A stretch of 59,981 bases of DNA from Skermanella aerolata KACC 11604 (GCF_000936425.1 NZ_AVFK01000038.1:1-59981); one strand, 5' to 3'. Positions 17,833-25,666 are shown, numbered from the stretch's first letter. The notes: generated by a model from the letters alone, not told the origin. Numbers and translations: made by a program.

Positions 17833-19423
17833 CCTGTGCGCCATCGCGGCGTTTCTGATTGGAACCAGCGGACCGCTCCTCGCCGCCGAACAAATCCCTG
17901 ATCCTGCCGTACAGGATAAACGGAGCAGCAATGGCGCGGCCGCTCTCTACCTGGAGCACTGCTCCTCGTGCCACGGGGTCGCCCGCCTTGGTGGCCAGGG
18001 ACCTGCCCTCCTGCCGGAAAGTCTCGGCCGGCTTGGCAAGAAGGTGGCGGAAGAGGTGATCGCTCATGGTCGGGCCGCTACGCAGATGCCAGGCTTTGCG
18101 GATCGCCTCAGTACGGAACAGATCACCGCCCTGGCGGAACTGGTCTACACACCGTTGCCGTCCACCCCCAACTGGACCATGGCCGACATCGAGGCATCGC
18201 GCATCTTCAATGAAGGCGGGGCGGCCTTGCCGCACAAGCCGGTCTTCTCTGCGGACCCTCTGAACCTGTTCGTCGTCGTGGAAAGCGGCGACCACCATGT
18301 CACCATCCTCGACGGCGACCGGTTCGAGCCGATCCACCGTTTTCCCAGCCGCTACGCTCTGCACGGCGGACCTAAATTCTCAGGCGATGGCCGTTACGTC
18401 TTCTTCGGATCGCGCGACGGCTGGATCACCAAGTACGACCTCTACAACCTGACGACAGTCGCTGAAGCGCGCGCCGGCATCAACCTGCGCAACATCGCGC
18501 TGTCAAGCGACGGCCGCTACGTCGCCGCGGCCAATTACCTGCCGCACAGCCTGGTCATCCTGGATGCCGCCGACCTGAAGCCGCTGAAGGTGATTCCGAC
18601 CACCGACCGTGCGGGCAAGAAAAGCTCGCGCGTCAGCGCCGTCTACGATGCCCGCCCACGCGGCAGCTTCATTGTCGCTCTCAAGGACATCCCGGAGCTC
18701 TGGGAGGTTTCTTATCGGGACGATGCCAAGCCAATCTACCGCGGCCTCGTTCACAGCTACGAGACCGGCATGATCGAGGGAGTGGCCGAGCCCGGCAAGT
18801 TCGGCGCCCGCCGCATTGCCCTTGACCAACCGCTCGACGACTTCTTCTTCGACCCGGACTACCGCCATCTGCTGGGATCCGGACGCGATGCCGGCAAGGC
18901 AGTTGTCGTTCACCTAGATGTCGGCCGCCCAATCGCGACGATCGATATTCCAGGATTGCCGCACCTCGGCTCCGGTATCACCTGGACCTGGCAGGGCCGT
19001 CCCGTCATGGCGACGCCCAACCTGAAGGAAGGGTCTCTCAGCATTATCGACATGCAGGACTGGAGCGTCATCAAGCGGATAGAAACAGCAGGCCCCGGAT
19101 TCTTCCTGCGCAGCCACGAGAACACGCCCTATGCCTGGGCCGACGTGTTCTTCGGCCCGAACAAGGATGTCATGCATGTCATCGACAAGAACACGCTGGA
19201 GATAGTGGCGACACTCAGGCCTGAACCCGGGAAGACGTTCGCCCATGCCGAGTTCACCCGCGACGGCCGCTTCGTCCTGGTCAGCCTGTGGGAGCAGGAC
19301 GGCGCCGTGATCGTCTACGACGCCGCGACGTTCAAGGAGGTCAAGCGCCTGCCCATGGTCAAGCCTTCCGGAAAGTACAACGTCTTCAACAAGATCAACC
19401 TGTCGGATGGAACCAGTCACTGA
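17813..19423 (+). CDS. nirN: NirN, d1-type cytochrome (dihydro-heme d1 dehydrogenase)
   Basis: This 536-residue periplasmic paralogue of NirS has a signal peptide to about residue 25, a CSSCH heme c site at residues 50-54 and a d1-type propeller. NirN carries out the last oxidation forming heme d1 and passes it to NirS. It lacks the long N-terminal arm seen in NirS and is shorter by about 64 residues, as usual. It is the last gene of the nir operon; its 3' end overlaps the convergent regulator gene by 7 bases. Confidence 0.92.
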   Translation: MKSRRISLCAIAAFLIGTSGPLLAAEQIPDPAVQDKRSSNGAAALYLEHCSSCHGVARLGGQGPALLPESLGRLGKKVAEEVIAHGRAATQMPGFADRLSTEQITALAELVYTPLPSTPNWTMADIEASRIFNEGGAALPHKPVFSADPLNLFVVVESGDHHVTILDGDRFEPIHRFPSRYALHGGPKFSGDGRYVFFGSRDGWITKYDLYNLTTVAEARAGINLRNIALSSDGRYVAAANYLPHSLVILDAADLKPLKVIPTTDRAGKKSSRVSAVYDARPRGSFIVALKDIPELWEVSYRDDAKPIYRGLVHSYETGMIEGVAEPGKFGARRIALDQPLDDFFFDPDYRHLLGSGRDAGKAVVVHLDVGRPIATIDIPGLPHLGSGITWTWQGRPVMATPNLKEGSLSIIDMQDWSVIKRIETAGPGFFLRSHENTPYAWADVFFGPNKDVMHVIDKNTLEIVATLRPEPGKTFAHAEFTRDGRFVLVSLWEQDGAVIVYDAATFKEVKRLPMVKPSGKYNVFNKINLSDGTSH

Positions 19424-20160
19424 AGTCGGGAGTCGGGATAATCGGTGTGCGGTTTTGGACGCGATTTAAGATCCCCGGCTCTTTCAGCAATGGCAGTGAG
19501 CGCGTGTATCTGCCGGACAACGATCCGGCGGCTGCTCGCATCGACGATGCCCCTGGCTTCCCACTCGTTGAGGACCCGGCTGACCGTGAACATCGACGTT
19601 CCAGCCAGTTCAGCCATGTCCTGGCGCAGCAGCGGCACCTCGATTTCAATATGATGACCGACGCGGCGACCCGCATACTGCACAAGCCGTAGCACCGCGT
19701 GCGCGATGCGGCGCTCGACCGATTGGTGAACGACTTCCCGCAGGCGGTGCTGGGCATCCTGGTAGCGCGTAGCTACGATGCCAAGTGCGTTGAGGCCGAT
19801 AAGCGGATACGCCAGCATCAGCTCCTTGATCGTCTTTGCCGACCATTGCAGGTCCGTGCAGTCGGTGATCGCGAAGGCATCGGCCGGATATCCCGTGCGC
19901 AGGAACACCGCCGCGATGCCGTACATTTCCCCCGGCCCTACGAGATGGATCAGCACCTGTTCGCCATCGGGTCCGGACTGAACGATCTTGGTCCGACCCT
20001 CGATCAGAAGATGGCAGCTTTTGGCGGGCGCTCCCTGACTGAAGATCCGTGTTCTCTTCTTTATCCGCCGGATCTGCCCGGCGTTGAAGATCGTCTCAAG
20101 CGCAGCCGGGTCCAGACCCTGGAGCAGTTCCGCGTCTCTAAGGATCGAGGGGTCAACCAT
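19417..20160 (-). CDS. nnrR: Crp/Fnr-family regulator, NnrR type
   Basis: The 247-residue protein has an N-terminal cyclic-nucleotide-like sensory domain (IFSQGAPAKSCHLLIEGRTKIV, GEMYGIAAVF), a long dimer helix and a C-terminal winged HTH (about 183-215, MAELAGTSMFTVSRVLNEWEARGIV). The N-terminal cysteine cluster of FNR is missing, so it is not an Fe-S oxygen sensor and fits the heme/NO-responsive DNR/NnrR groups. The recognition helix reads MFTVSR where FNR has VETISR, so the base-contacting Glu is absent. Placement at the end of the nir operon supports a role in denitrification control. The distinction NnrR versus DNR is from motif only. Confidence 0.82.
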   Translation of the reverse strand: MVDPSILRDAELLQGLDPAALETIFNAGQIRRIKKRTRIFSQGAPAKSCHLLIEGRTKIVQSGPDGEQVLIHLVGPGEMYGIAAVFLRTGYPADAFAITDCTDLQWSAKTIKELMLAYPLIGLNALGIVATRYQDAQHRLREVVHQSVERRIAHAVLRLVQYAGRRVGHHIEIEVPLLRQDMAELAGTSMFTVSRVLNEWEARGIVDASSRRIVVRQIHALTAIAERAGDLKSRPKPHTDYPDSRLQ

Positions 20161-20296
20161 TTTTTCCTCTTCAAGGAAGCGGCGGGAGCATTATTGATTT
20201 TTCCGGCCCCGCCGATCAGAAATTCGTAAAAGCCGCATGGCATGGTGCAGTCATGATGTCCCTGGAGTGGCCTCCATTCGCCCATCGCGCAGCGTC

Positions 20297-21754
20297 TCAC
20301 CGCATCGGTTCAGGCGCTAGGAAGACGCTGTCGTAGACCGCCGTCTCGCCACCTGCGCCCTCCACCAGGCTGAAGGCGATGCCGGTGGAAGCGGCTCTCA
20401 GTACTTCGCGCGGAGCCTTGACGGTGACGCGGACGGTGGCGATGGAGTCGGAGCGGACCTCGATATCGACCGGTCCTTCCTGCTGATCATGCCCGACTAC
20501 CTGAACGACCGCTTCCGGAACACCGGTGACGCTCAAGGCATAGCTGCGGGTGCTGCGGGTCATGTTGCTGATCTTGACCGTGTAGCCATTGCGGATCGCG
20601 CCGTCGGAAAGCTCGACAAAGAGCGGCGCGCGGTCGCGCTCGATCGAGATGTCGAGCCGGGGCCGGAGCAGCAGCGTGCCTGACATGATTGCGGTGATAA
20701 CCAGCAGGATCAGGGCATAGACGACCGTCCGCGGACGGATGGCGGTCCAGTGCGTGGGCCGACCCTCGGCGCGCGCCGCCGAGTTGGAGAGCGTGTCGTA
20801 GGAGATCAGCCCGCGCGGCCGCCCAACCGTGTCCATGATCGGGGCGCAGGCGTCCACGCACAGGCCGCAATTGATGCAGTCGCCGTTCCAGCCCTCACGG
20901 ATGTCGATCCCCATGGGGCAGACCTGGACGCACTGCGAACAGTCGATGCAGTCGCCAAGGCCCTTGACGGTCCGCTCGTCCCAGCTCTCGGACTTGCGCC
21001 TGGCCCCGCGCCGGTCGCCGCGCCATGCCTGGTAGGTCACAACCAGGCTGTGGTCGTCGAGCATGGCCGACTGGATGCGCGGCCAGGGGCACATGTAGGC
21101 GCAGACCTGCTCACGCGCCCAGCCGGCCAGCAGATATGTCGTTGCGGTGAACAGGCCGACGAAGGTCAGCACCGTGGCCGATACATCGAGATTGAGCGCG
21201 TCTGAGAGGAGTGTCGGTGCATCCGTGAAGTACATGACCCAGGCGCCGCCGGTCACGAGGCTGATCAGAACCCAGGCGGTATGCTTGGCAGTCCGGCGGG
21301 CCAGTTTACCAAAGGTCCAGGGCGCCCTGTCGAGGCGGATCCGTTCAGCCCGGTCGCCTTCGATCAGTCGTTCGACCCAGATAAAGAGGTCGGTCCAGAC
21401 CGTTTGCGGGCAGGCATACCCGCACCACACACGCCCGGCCAGTGATGTCGCAAGAAATAGACCGATCGCGGCCATGATCAGCAATCCGGTCAGGTAGTAG
21501 ACTTCCTGCGGCCAGATTTCGATCATAAAGAAGAACAGCCTGCCCTGCTCGGCATCGACCAGGATGGCCTGATCCGGCGCCCCGGCCCCGCGGTCCCACC
21601 GGAGCCACGGCGCCACGTAGTAGAAGGCCAGGAGTAACCACAGCATCTGCCACTTGAGCCGCCGGTAAAAACCGGAAACGGATTTCGGGAATATCTTGGC
21701 TCGGTTGGCATAGAGCTGGGGCCCGGCCTTGGGCGGCGCTGATCCGTCCGGCAT
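20297..21754 (-). CDS. ccoG: CcoG (FixG/RdxA) polyferredoxin-like copper reductase
   Basis: The 485-residue membrane protein has an N-terminal helix block with CGYACPQTVWTD and CAYMCPWPRIQ, two ferredoxin clusters (CIDCSQCVQVCPMGID and CINCGLCVDACAP), one more helix and a C-terminal periplasmic Ig-like domain. CcoG helps cbb3 oxidase assembly, with a role in reducing Cu(II) during CuB delivery. The start at 21754 has AGGAGG; the longer frame lacks one. It usually sits beside ccoNOP or ccoHIS, but here neither is adjacent, so it may serve Cu delivery to NosZ or work with a distant oxidase. It lies 136 bases upstream of nnrR on the same strand. Confidence 0.92.
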   Translation of the reverse strand: MPDGSAPPKAGPQLYANRAKIFPKSVSGFYRRLKWQMLWLLLAFYYVAPWLRWDRGAGAPDQAILVDAEQGRLFFFMIEIWPQEVYYLTGLLIMAAIGLFLATSLAGRVWCGYACPQTVWTDLFIWVERLIEGDRAERIRLDRAPWTFGKLARRTAKHTAWVLISLVTGGAWVMYFTDAPTLLSDALNLDVSATVLTFVGLFTATTYLLAGWAREQVCAYMCPWPRIQSAMLDDHSLVVTYQAWRGDRRGARRKSESWDERTVKGLGDCIDCSQCVQVCPMGIDIREGWNGDCINCGLCVDACAPIMDTVGRPRGLISYDTLSNSAARAEGRPTHWTAIRPRTVVYALILLVITAIMSGTLLLRPRLDISIERDRAPLFVELSDGAIRNGYTVKISNMTRSTRSYALSVTGVPEAVVQVVGHDQQEGPVDIEVRSDSIATVRVTVKAPREVLRAASTGIAFSLVEGAGGETAVYDSVFLAPEPMR

Positions 21755-22102
21755 ATCACCAGCCTCCTGCAGAATAAAGGAAACCGCCTTCGGCTGTGAA
21801 GCTTGTCTCGAGGGAATAGTCGCTCTGCTGAGGCTCATCGCAGGTCGTGAACTTGCGCCTCGATTGATCCATGCCATCCCACGCCGGGAAGATGATCGTA
21901 TCATTGCAAACGCGCGTGGCCATAGGCCCTATTTCCTTGCGGCAATACCAGACATTTTCCATGACTCAGACAAGCCATGGGGAGGGAGCAGAAAATTTCA
22001 CAGGATGGTTAACGCAATATTAACCAGAGATAGAGTGGAAGTGCGATCGTGAACGATTGATTTTGAGGCGGCTAGCGTTTCGAACCCAGCCGCCCCTATG
22101 GA
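21755..22102. other. Intergenic region between SDR and ccoG
   Basis: This 348-base stretch holds no convincing gene. It should contain the ccoG promoter. It has a perfect palindrome GGTTAA-N7-TTAACC at 22007-22025, a candidate operator or weak terminator for the SDR gene. Confidence 0.45.
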
Positions 22103-22855
22103 TCAACCGACGGTGTATCCGCCGTCGATCACGATTTCCTGCCCGTAGATGTTGTGGGCGGCGTCGGAAGCCAGGAAGACAGCCATCTCGGCGATATCCT
22201 CGGGCTTGCCGAACTGTCCGGGCATTAGCCGTGCATTGATCTGCCCCGCCACGGATTGCAGCACGTCGGGCTGCAATCCGACCTTGCCCCACAGCGGGGT
22301 AGCGATCGGCCCGGGGGCTATTGCGTTGACGCGGATGCCCTGCGGCGCCAGCTCTGCCGCCAGTGTTTGGGTAACCGATTTCAGGGCTGCCTTGCTGGCG
22401 CTGTAGATAGCGAGACCGGGAAAACCGACCTGCGTCAGGAAGCTGGTGTTGAACAGGATCGAACCACCTTTATTGATGTGTGTCAGAAACAGCCGGGCAG
22501 TCTGTACGGCGCCCACGAAGTTGACGCTGAACTGCTCGTGGATTGCCTCCTCGGTGCTGTCCGCGAAGGACACTACCTTAGCCATTCCGGCGTTTGGCAC
22601 GACGATATCGACGTTGCCGTAGTGCAATGCGGTGTCGTCCACCAACCTTTGCAAGTCGGCTGTTTTTGTGACATCGCCGGCAACAACGAGAACAGCTTCC
22701 GGAGCGGTGGCGCGGATTGACTCCAGCGCTTCCGGGTCGCGGGCAAAAACGACTATCCGCGCACCTGCAGCCAGATAGCGCTCCGATATCGCCCTGCCGA
22801 TCCCGCTGCTGGCGCCGGTTATGACGGCGATTTTACCCTCGAGCACCCTCGACAT
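22103..22855 (-). CDS. Short-chain dehydrogenase/reductase
   Basis: This 250-residue classical SDR has the Rossmann motif GASSGIGRA at about residues 14-22, NAG at about 88-90, the catalytic Ser region (NTSFLTQVG), YSASK at about 152-156 and a PGPIATPLW segment. It is a cytoplasmic NAD(P)-dependent oxidoreductase of unknown substrate. It is divergent from the norE cluster, and a near-consensus FNR-type box lies about 81 bases upstream of its start. Confidence 0.93.
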   Translation of the reverse strand: MSRVLEGKIAVITGASSGIGRAISERYLAAGARIVVFARDPEALESIRATAPEAVLVVAGDVTKTADLQRLVDDTALHYGNVDIVVPNAGMAKVVSFADSTEEAIHEQFSVNFVGAVQTARLFLTHINKGGSILFNTSFLTQVGFPGLAIYSASKAALKSVTQTLAAELAPQGIRVNAIAPGPIATPLWGKVGLQPDVLQSVAGQINARLMPGQFGKPEDIAEMAVFLASDAAHNIYGQEIVIDGGYTVG

Positions 22856-22935
22856 TCCCAGGCTCCTGTCCTTCGGTGAAAGGTTGGTTAAGCGAGCTTC
22901 CGGGTAGATTGATAGCAGATATTGGTGACCACGAT

Positions 22936-22949
22936 TTGACTACGATCAA
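22936..22949. promoter_or_regulatory. FNR/DNR-type box between SDR and norE cluster
   Basis: TTGAC-TACG-ATCAA matches the anaerobic Crp/Fnr consensus TTGA(C/T)-N4-ATCAA fully. It lies 81 bases before the SDR start and 133 bases before the small gene at 23082, so it may act in either or both directions. Confidence 0.7.
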
Positions 22950-23081
22950 TTCTGACAGATAAGTTCCGGCTTATTGTCCTCGAAGGCCGAAAAAGCGTGC
23001 CGCTTACTTAACAATTATCAAGTGGAAAATCTCCCTGATGAGCTAAGGCCGGCTTGTCCCCTATCCTCGGAAAGGCATGTC

Positions 23082-23360
23082 ATGACAGAACTGCAAACAG
23101 GTTCAACAGAGATCATCGGTAGGAAGGTGGCCGGGCATGATGCGGCCGGAGAACTCGTGTTCGACGCCGAGGCTGTCGCACCACTCCTGGGACTGGAGCC
23201 CGCAGCCTTCATGGAGGAACTGAGAAAAGGCGTCGTTTATCAGGTTCATGAGTACGGTACTGATGAGGATGTTGGAAAAAACCGGGTGACGTTCCGCTAT
23301 CGGGCGCGTCAATCCATCCTGACAGTCGATAGGCATGGATGCGTCACCGATGTCGCCTGA
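23082..23360 (+). CDS. Small protein of the norE cluster, unknown function
   Basis: This 92-residue soluble protein has a middle section FDAEAVAPLLGLEPAAFMEELRKGVVYQVHEYG then RVTFRYRARQSILTVDRHG. The layout resembles small proteins (DUF6522-like) often found beside nitric oxide reductase and nitrite reductase genes; that assignment is from memory and unverified. The ATG at 23082 is preferred to 22974 because GGAAAGG lies just upstream and the extra leader looks non-coding. It overlaps norE by 26 bases. Confidence 0.7.
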   Translation: MTELQTGSTEIIGRKVAGHDAAGELVFDAEAVAPLLGLEPAAFMEELRKGVVYQVHEYGTDEDVGKNRVTFRYRARQSILTVDRHGCVTDVA

Positions 23361-23985
23361 AGAAAGATCAAATGCTCGGACACAGGAACAGAGTTCACTT
23401 TCTTCCGAACTAGATTCCCCCGAGTTGAGCGGGCAAGCTGAAACTGCCGACTGGGGACCGTTGTCCAGCCTGCCCGGCAATCCCATGATGTGGATCCTGA
23501 TCCTGGGCGAACTGGCGGTGTTCGGTGCCCTGTTCGTCGGGTTCGCGGTGGCGCGGGCACTTGACCCAGTGACTTTCAATGCCTCACAGGCTCATCTCGA
23601 CGGTCTTCTCGGCGGATTGAACACCATGGTCCTCGTAACCAGCGGCTGGCTTGTCGCCATTGCGGTACAGCGTCGAACCTTAGGTCGCGGTCACCGGGCC
23701 GCCCTGTTTGGCGCAATGGCGTTTGGCTTGGTTTTCCTCGCTATCAAGGTCGTAGAATACGCCGATAAGATCGGCCAAGGCTTCACGCCCGAAACCAACA
23801 TGTTCTTCCAGCTCTACTACCTGATGACCGGCTTCCACGCACTGCACGTGGTCATGGGACTGATTATCCTGGGCATAGTCACCTGGCGCGACAGCCTGGA
23901 GAACATGGAAACGGGCGCCGCGTTCTGGCACATGATCGACCTGATCTGGGTGCTGCTCTACCCCCTCGTATATCTGCTGAGGTGA
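23335..23985 (+). CDS. norE: NorE, heme-copper oxidase subunit III-like protein
   Basis: This 216-residue membrane protein has a polar N-terminal tail of about 45 residues and five membrane helices with subunit III motifs (MMWILILGELAVFGALFVGF, YYLMTGFHALHVVMGL, FWHMIDLIWVLLYPLVYLLR). NorE is an accessory protein for NO reductase activity; catalytic norCB is not in the window. The last 30 codons are repeated downstream at 25292-25380 because of a duplication. The start at 23335 is uncertain; 23350 is possible. Confidence 0.9.
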   Translation: MDASPMSPEERSNARTQEQSSLSSELDSPELSGQAETADWGPLSSLPGNPMMWILILGELAVFGALFVGFAVARALDPVTFNASQAHLDGLLGGLNTMVLVTSGWLVAIAVQRRTLGRGHRAALFGAMAFGLVFLAIKVVEYADKIGQGFTPETNMFFQLYYLMTGFHALHVVMGLIILGIVTWRDSLENMETGAAFWHMIDLIWVLLYPLVYLLR

Positions 23986-24119
23986 ACCGTGACTGTTCTG
24001 ACGCGTACCTGGGTTTTCTTGATGGGTCTCACCGCCGTTTCCCTGCTGGCCGGAAGACCTGGAGGAGAGGGCAGCATTGGCCTGCTTGGGATCGGCCTCG
24101 TGCTGATGGTAGCCAACTT
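23896..24119 (+). repeat. Direct repeat copy 1: norE end plus norF start
   Basis: This 224-base segment is about 93% identical to 25292-25515, with no gaps. Copy 1 completes norE but leaves norF cut short. The two copies bracket a 1.17-kb insertion carrying a TA module. Confidence 0.9.
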
Positions 24120-24132
24120 AAGGAACAATTGA
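23989..24132 (+). pseudogene. Truncated norF (first copy)
   Basis: From the GTG at 23989 the frame reads MTVLTRTWVFLMGLTAVSLLAG and continues to VLMVANLRNN before a TGA, giving 47 residues. The intact copy at 25385-25666 has 93. Identity breaks off after AAN/VAN, exactly where the insertion begins. The remaining piece has one or two of the three NorF membrane helices and is probably non-functional. Confidence 0.85.
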
Positions 24133-24162
24133 TACGCACATCGTCAAGGCTTGTTCCCGAAC

Positions 24163-24191
24163 TTGACATAGCTACGGCTTAGCCGTACCAT
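24163..24191 (+). promoter_or_regulatory. Promoter with operator palindrome for brnT-type module
   Basis: TTGACA (24163-24168) and TACCAT (24186-24191) are 17 bases apart. The palindrome TACGGCT-T-AGCCGTA (24173-24187) fills the spacer. The BrnT ATG at 24198 is 7 bases after the -10, so the transcript should be leaderless or nearly so. Confidence 0.65.
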
Positions 24192-24197
24192 TTGGTC

Positions 24198-24479
24198 ATG
24201 AGATACACGTGGGACCCCAAGAAGGATGCTTCAAACCGCCGGGACCACAAGATGGGTCTCGCTGAGGGTATCCCGGCATACGAGGATCCCGACGCGTTTG
24301 AAATACTCGATGGTCGGATGAAATATCCCGAAGAACGATGGGTCACCTATGGGAAGATCCCCCAGGGAACTGTTCTGACAGTAGTCTGGACCGAGCTCGA
24401 GCCCGATCTGATCAAACTGATTTCCGTTTGGAAGGCGAATCGTAATGAGCAGAAAAGATACTATCTTCGTCAACCGTGA
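24198..24479 (+). CDS. brnT: BrnT-family ribonuclease toxin
   Basis: This 93-residue protein has the BrnT pattern: a start of MRYTWDPKKDASNRRDHKMG, then EDPDAFEILDGRMKYPEERWVTYGKI, LTVVWTELEPDLIKLISVWKANRNEQKRYY. The final Arg-rich R.N(E/x)xKRYY helix is part of the toxin active surface. BrnT is a RelE-like endoribonuclease. It overlaps the next gene by 35 bases. The module sits exactly inside the disrupted norE-norF junction, which is evidence of insertion. Confidence 0.85.
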   Translation: MRYTWDPKKDASNRRDHKMGLAEGIPAYEDPDAFEILDGRMKYPEERWVTYGKIPQGTVLTVVWTELEPDLIKLISVWKANRNEQKRYYLRQP

Positions 24480-24816
24480 AGCTGGCGAACCCCTCCCCGA
24501 GACTGGCACTGACTGGGCGGCCGTGAACGCGATGACCGAGGAAGAGATTCAGCGCGGCCTCGACGCGGACCCCGACGCCAACCCGATCACGGACGAGGAT
24601 ATCGCATCAGGTCGTGTCCGTCCTGCGGTCAACGTCAAACGTCTAAGAGAGAGCCTTGGCCTGACGCAAGATGAGTTCGCAGGACGTTATCGTATTCCTG
24701 TTGGAACCCTGAGGGATTGGGAGCAGCGCCGGAAGCGGCCCGACGCCCCTGCTCGGGCTTATCTGGAGGTTATCGCCCGTGATCCAAAACAGGTGGCCGA
24801 GTTGCTGGCCGCATGA
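24445..24816 (+). CDS. HTH antitoxin partner of BrnT
   Basis: The 123-residue protein has an acidic N-terminal half (EEEIQRGLDADPDANPITDEDI) that probably binds the toxin, and an Xre-type HTH at about 67-115 (RLRESLGLTQDEFAGRYRIP, GTLRDWEQRRKRPD). This is the HTH kind of BrnT partner rather than the ribbon-helix-helix BrnA. It should bind the palindrome in the module's promoter. The ATG lies inside brnT, giving coupled translation. Confidence 0.82.
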   Translation: MSRKDTIFVNREAGEPLPETGTDWAAVNAMTEEEIQRGLDADPDANPITDEDIASGRVRPAVNVKRLRESLGLTQDEFAGRYRIPVGTLRDWEQRRKRPDAPARAYLEVIARDPKQVAELLAA

Positions 24817-25291
24817 TCTGAGGATCGTCATTAGCCTGGTTCTCCCGGTTCCGCCGCCCCCGAGATCCTGGATGCGCCATATCCCGTTCAGGATCCTCCA
24901 TGGACGGCGCGCGGCAAGATCCGGCAGCGGGCGGAGTGCTCGGACAAGGGCGTCAAGCGCGGGACCAGACAGACCTCATCCGGAACGCCTGTTCAGCGGC
25001 AGGCTGCCCCGGCGGATGATTCCACCGCTGGCGGCGCAGCGCCGGTCTGGGACGCGAGCGACATCTTCGGCGACCTCGAGTAAGGCGCAGAAGCATTTCC
25101 AGGTTGATCGCCCCATTGGCAGCTGCCGCCGCGGGACAGTCTGTTTCCTAGCGGATGGTCGTCTCATAGAGCGGACATCCCCTCCCATGAGGCTTCGCTT
25201 GCGGGGATGGACCAGGCATCATGATCTCGATGATCCGGTGCGTTATCGAGTTGCCCCGCATCTGCGGGGATGGAGAAGCGCCCAGGGCGGG
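24817..25291. other. Degenerate insertion remainder between TA module and norE tail
   Basis: No intact gene. One frame around 24860-25083 keeps coding-like composition (PWTARGKIRQRAECSDKG to a terminal WDASDIFGDLE stop), which suggests the 3' end of a lost gene of unknown family. The right part (25189-25276) contains two repeat-like units discussed as a possible CRISPR relic. Confidence 0.5.
25189..25276. CRISPR. Possible two-repeat type I-E CRISPR relic
   Basis: Unit B (about 25248-25276) contains CCCCGC-ATCT-GCGGGGATGGA, the hairpin shape of type I-E repeats. Unit A (about 25189-25215) shares GCGGGGATGGA exactly and a degraded left half (GCTTCGC-TT). The gap between the units is 32 bases, the usual I-E spacer length. 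There are no cas genes in the window. Two imperfect copies are weak evidence. Confidence 0.3.
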
Positions 25292-25515
25292 CTGGAGAAC
25301 ATGGAAACGGGCGCCGCGTTTTGGCACATGGTTGACCTGATCTGGGTGCTGCTCTACCCCCTCGTTTATCTGCTGAGGTGAACCGTGACTGTTCTGACGC
25401 GTACCTGGGTCATTCTCATGGCCCTCACCGCTGTTTCCCTGCTTGCTGGACGACCAGGCGCAGAGGGCAGCATCGGCCTGCTCGGGATCGGCCTCGTGCT
25501 GATGGCGGCCAACTT
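25292..25515 (+). repeat. Direct repeat copy 2: norE end plus norF start
   Basis: This matches 23896-24119. It includes the last 30 codons of norE without a start, and the first 43-44 codons of the intact norF. Confidence 0.9.
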
Positions 25516-25666
25516 CAAAGCCGACCAGATCCTCACGCATTTCCTCGGTCTCCAGCGCGCCGGATCCGGCTGGCGTATGCTGTTCCGGGTCATGCTCACG
25601 CTGCTGGGGATAACGATATTCGGGATCTATGCTCTGGCGCCCATGATTGCGGCTGCCTCCCATTGA
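25385..25666 (+). CDS. norF: NorF, small membrane protein (intact copy)
   Basis: This 93-residue protein has three membrane helices (WVILMALTAVSLLAG; SIGLLGIGLVLMAANFKADQILTHFLGL; MLFRVMLTLLGITIFGIYALAPMIAA), typical of NorF-like/subunit IV-like proteins that accompany NorE. The start is GTG at 25385, 3 bases after the norE-tail stop, as in the original norE-norF junction. Transcription must now pass through or start within the TA insertion. Confidence 0.88.
   Translation: MTVLTRTWVILMALTAVSLLAGRPGAEGSIGLLGIGLVLMAANFKADQILTHFLGLQRAGSGWRMLFRVMLTLLGITIFGIYALAPMIAAASH

Noticed and set aside
19403-19423. Tail overlap of nirN and nnrR as a regulatory antisense element
   Set aside because: A 7-base overlap of convergent genes is common and gives no evidence of regulation by itself.
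20061-20300. 79-codon frame overlapping the start of nnrR
   Set aside because: Runs through the nnrR N terminus in another frame and has no ribosome site.
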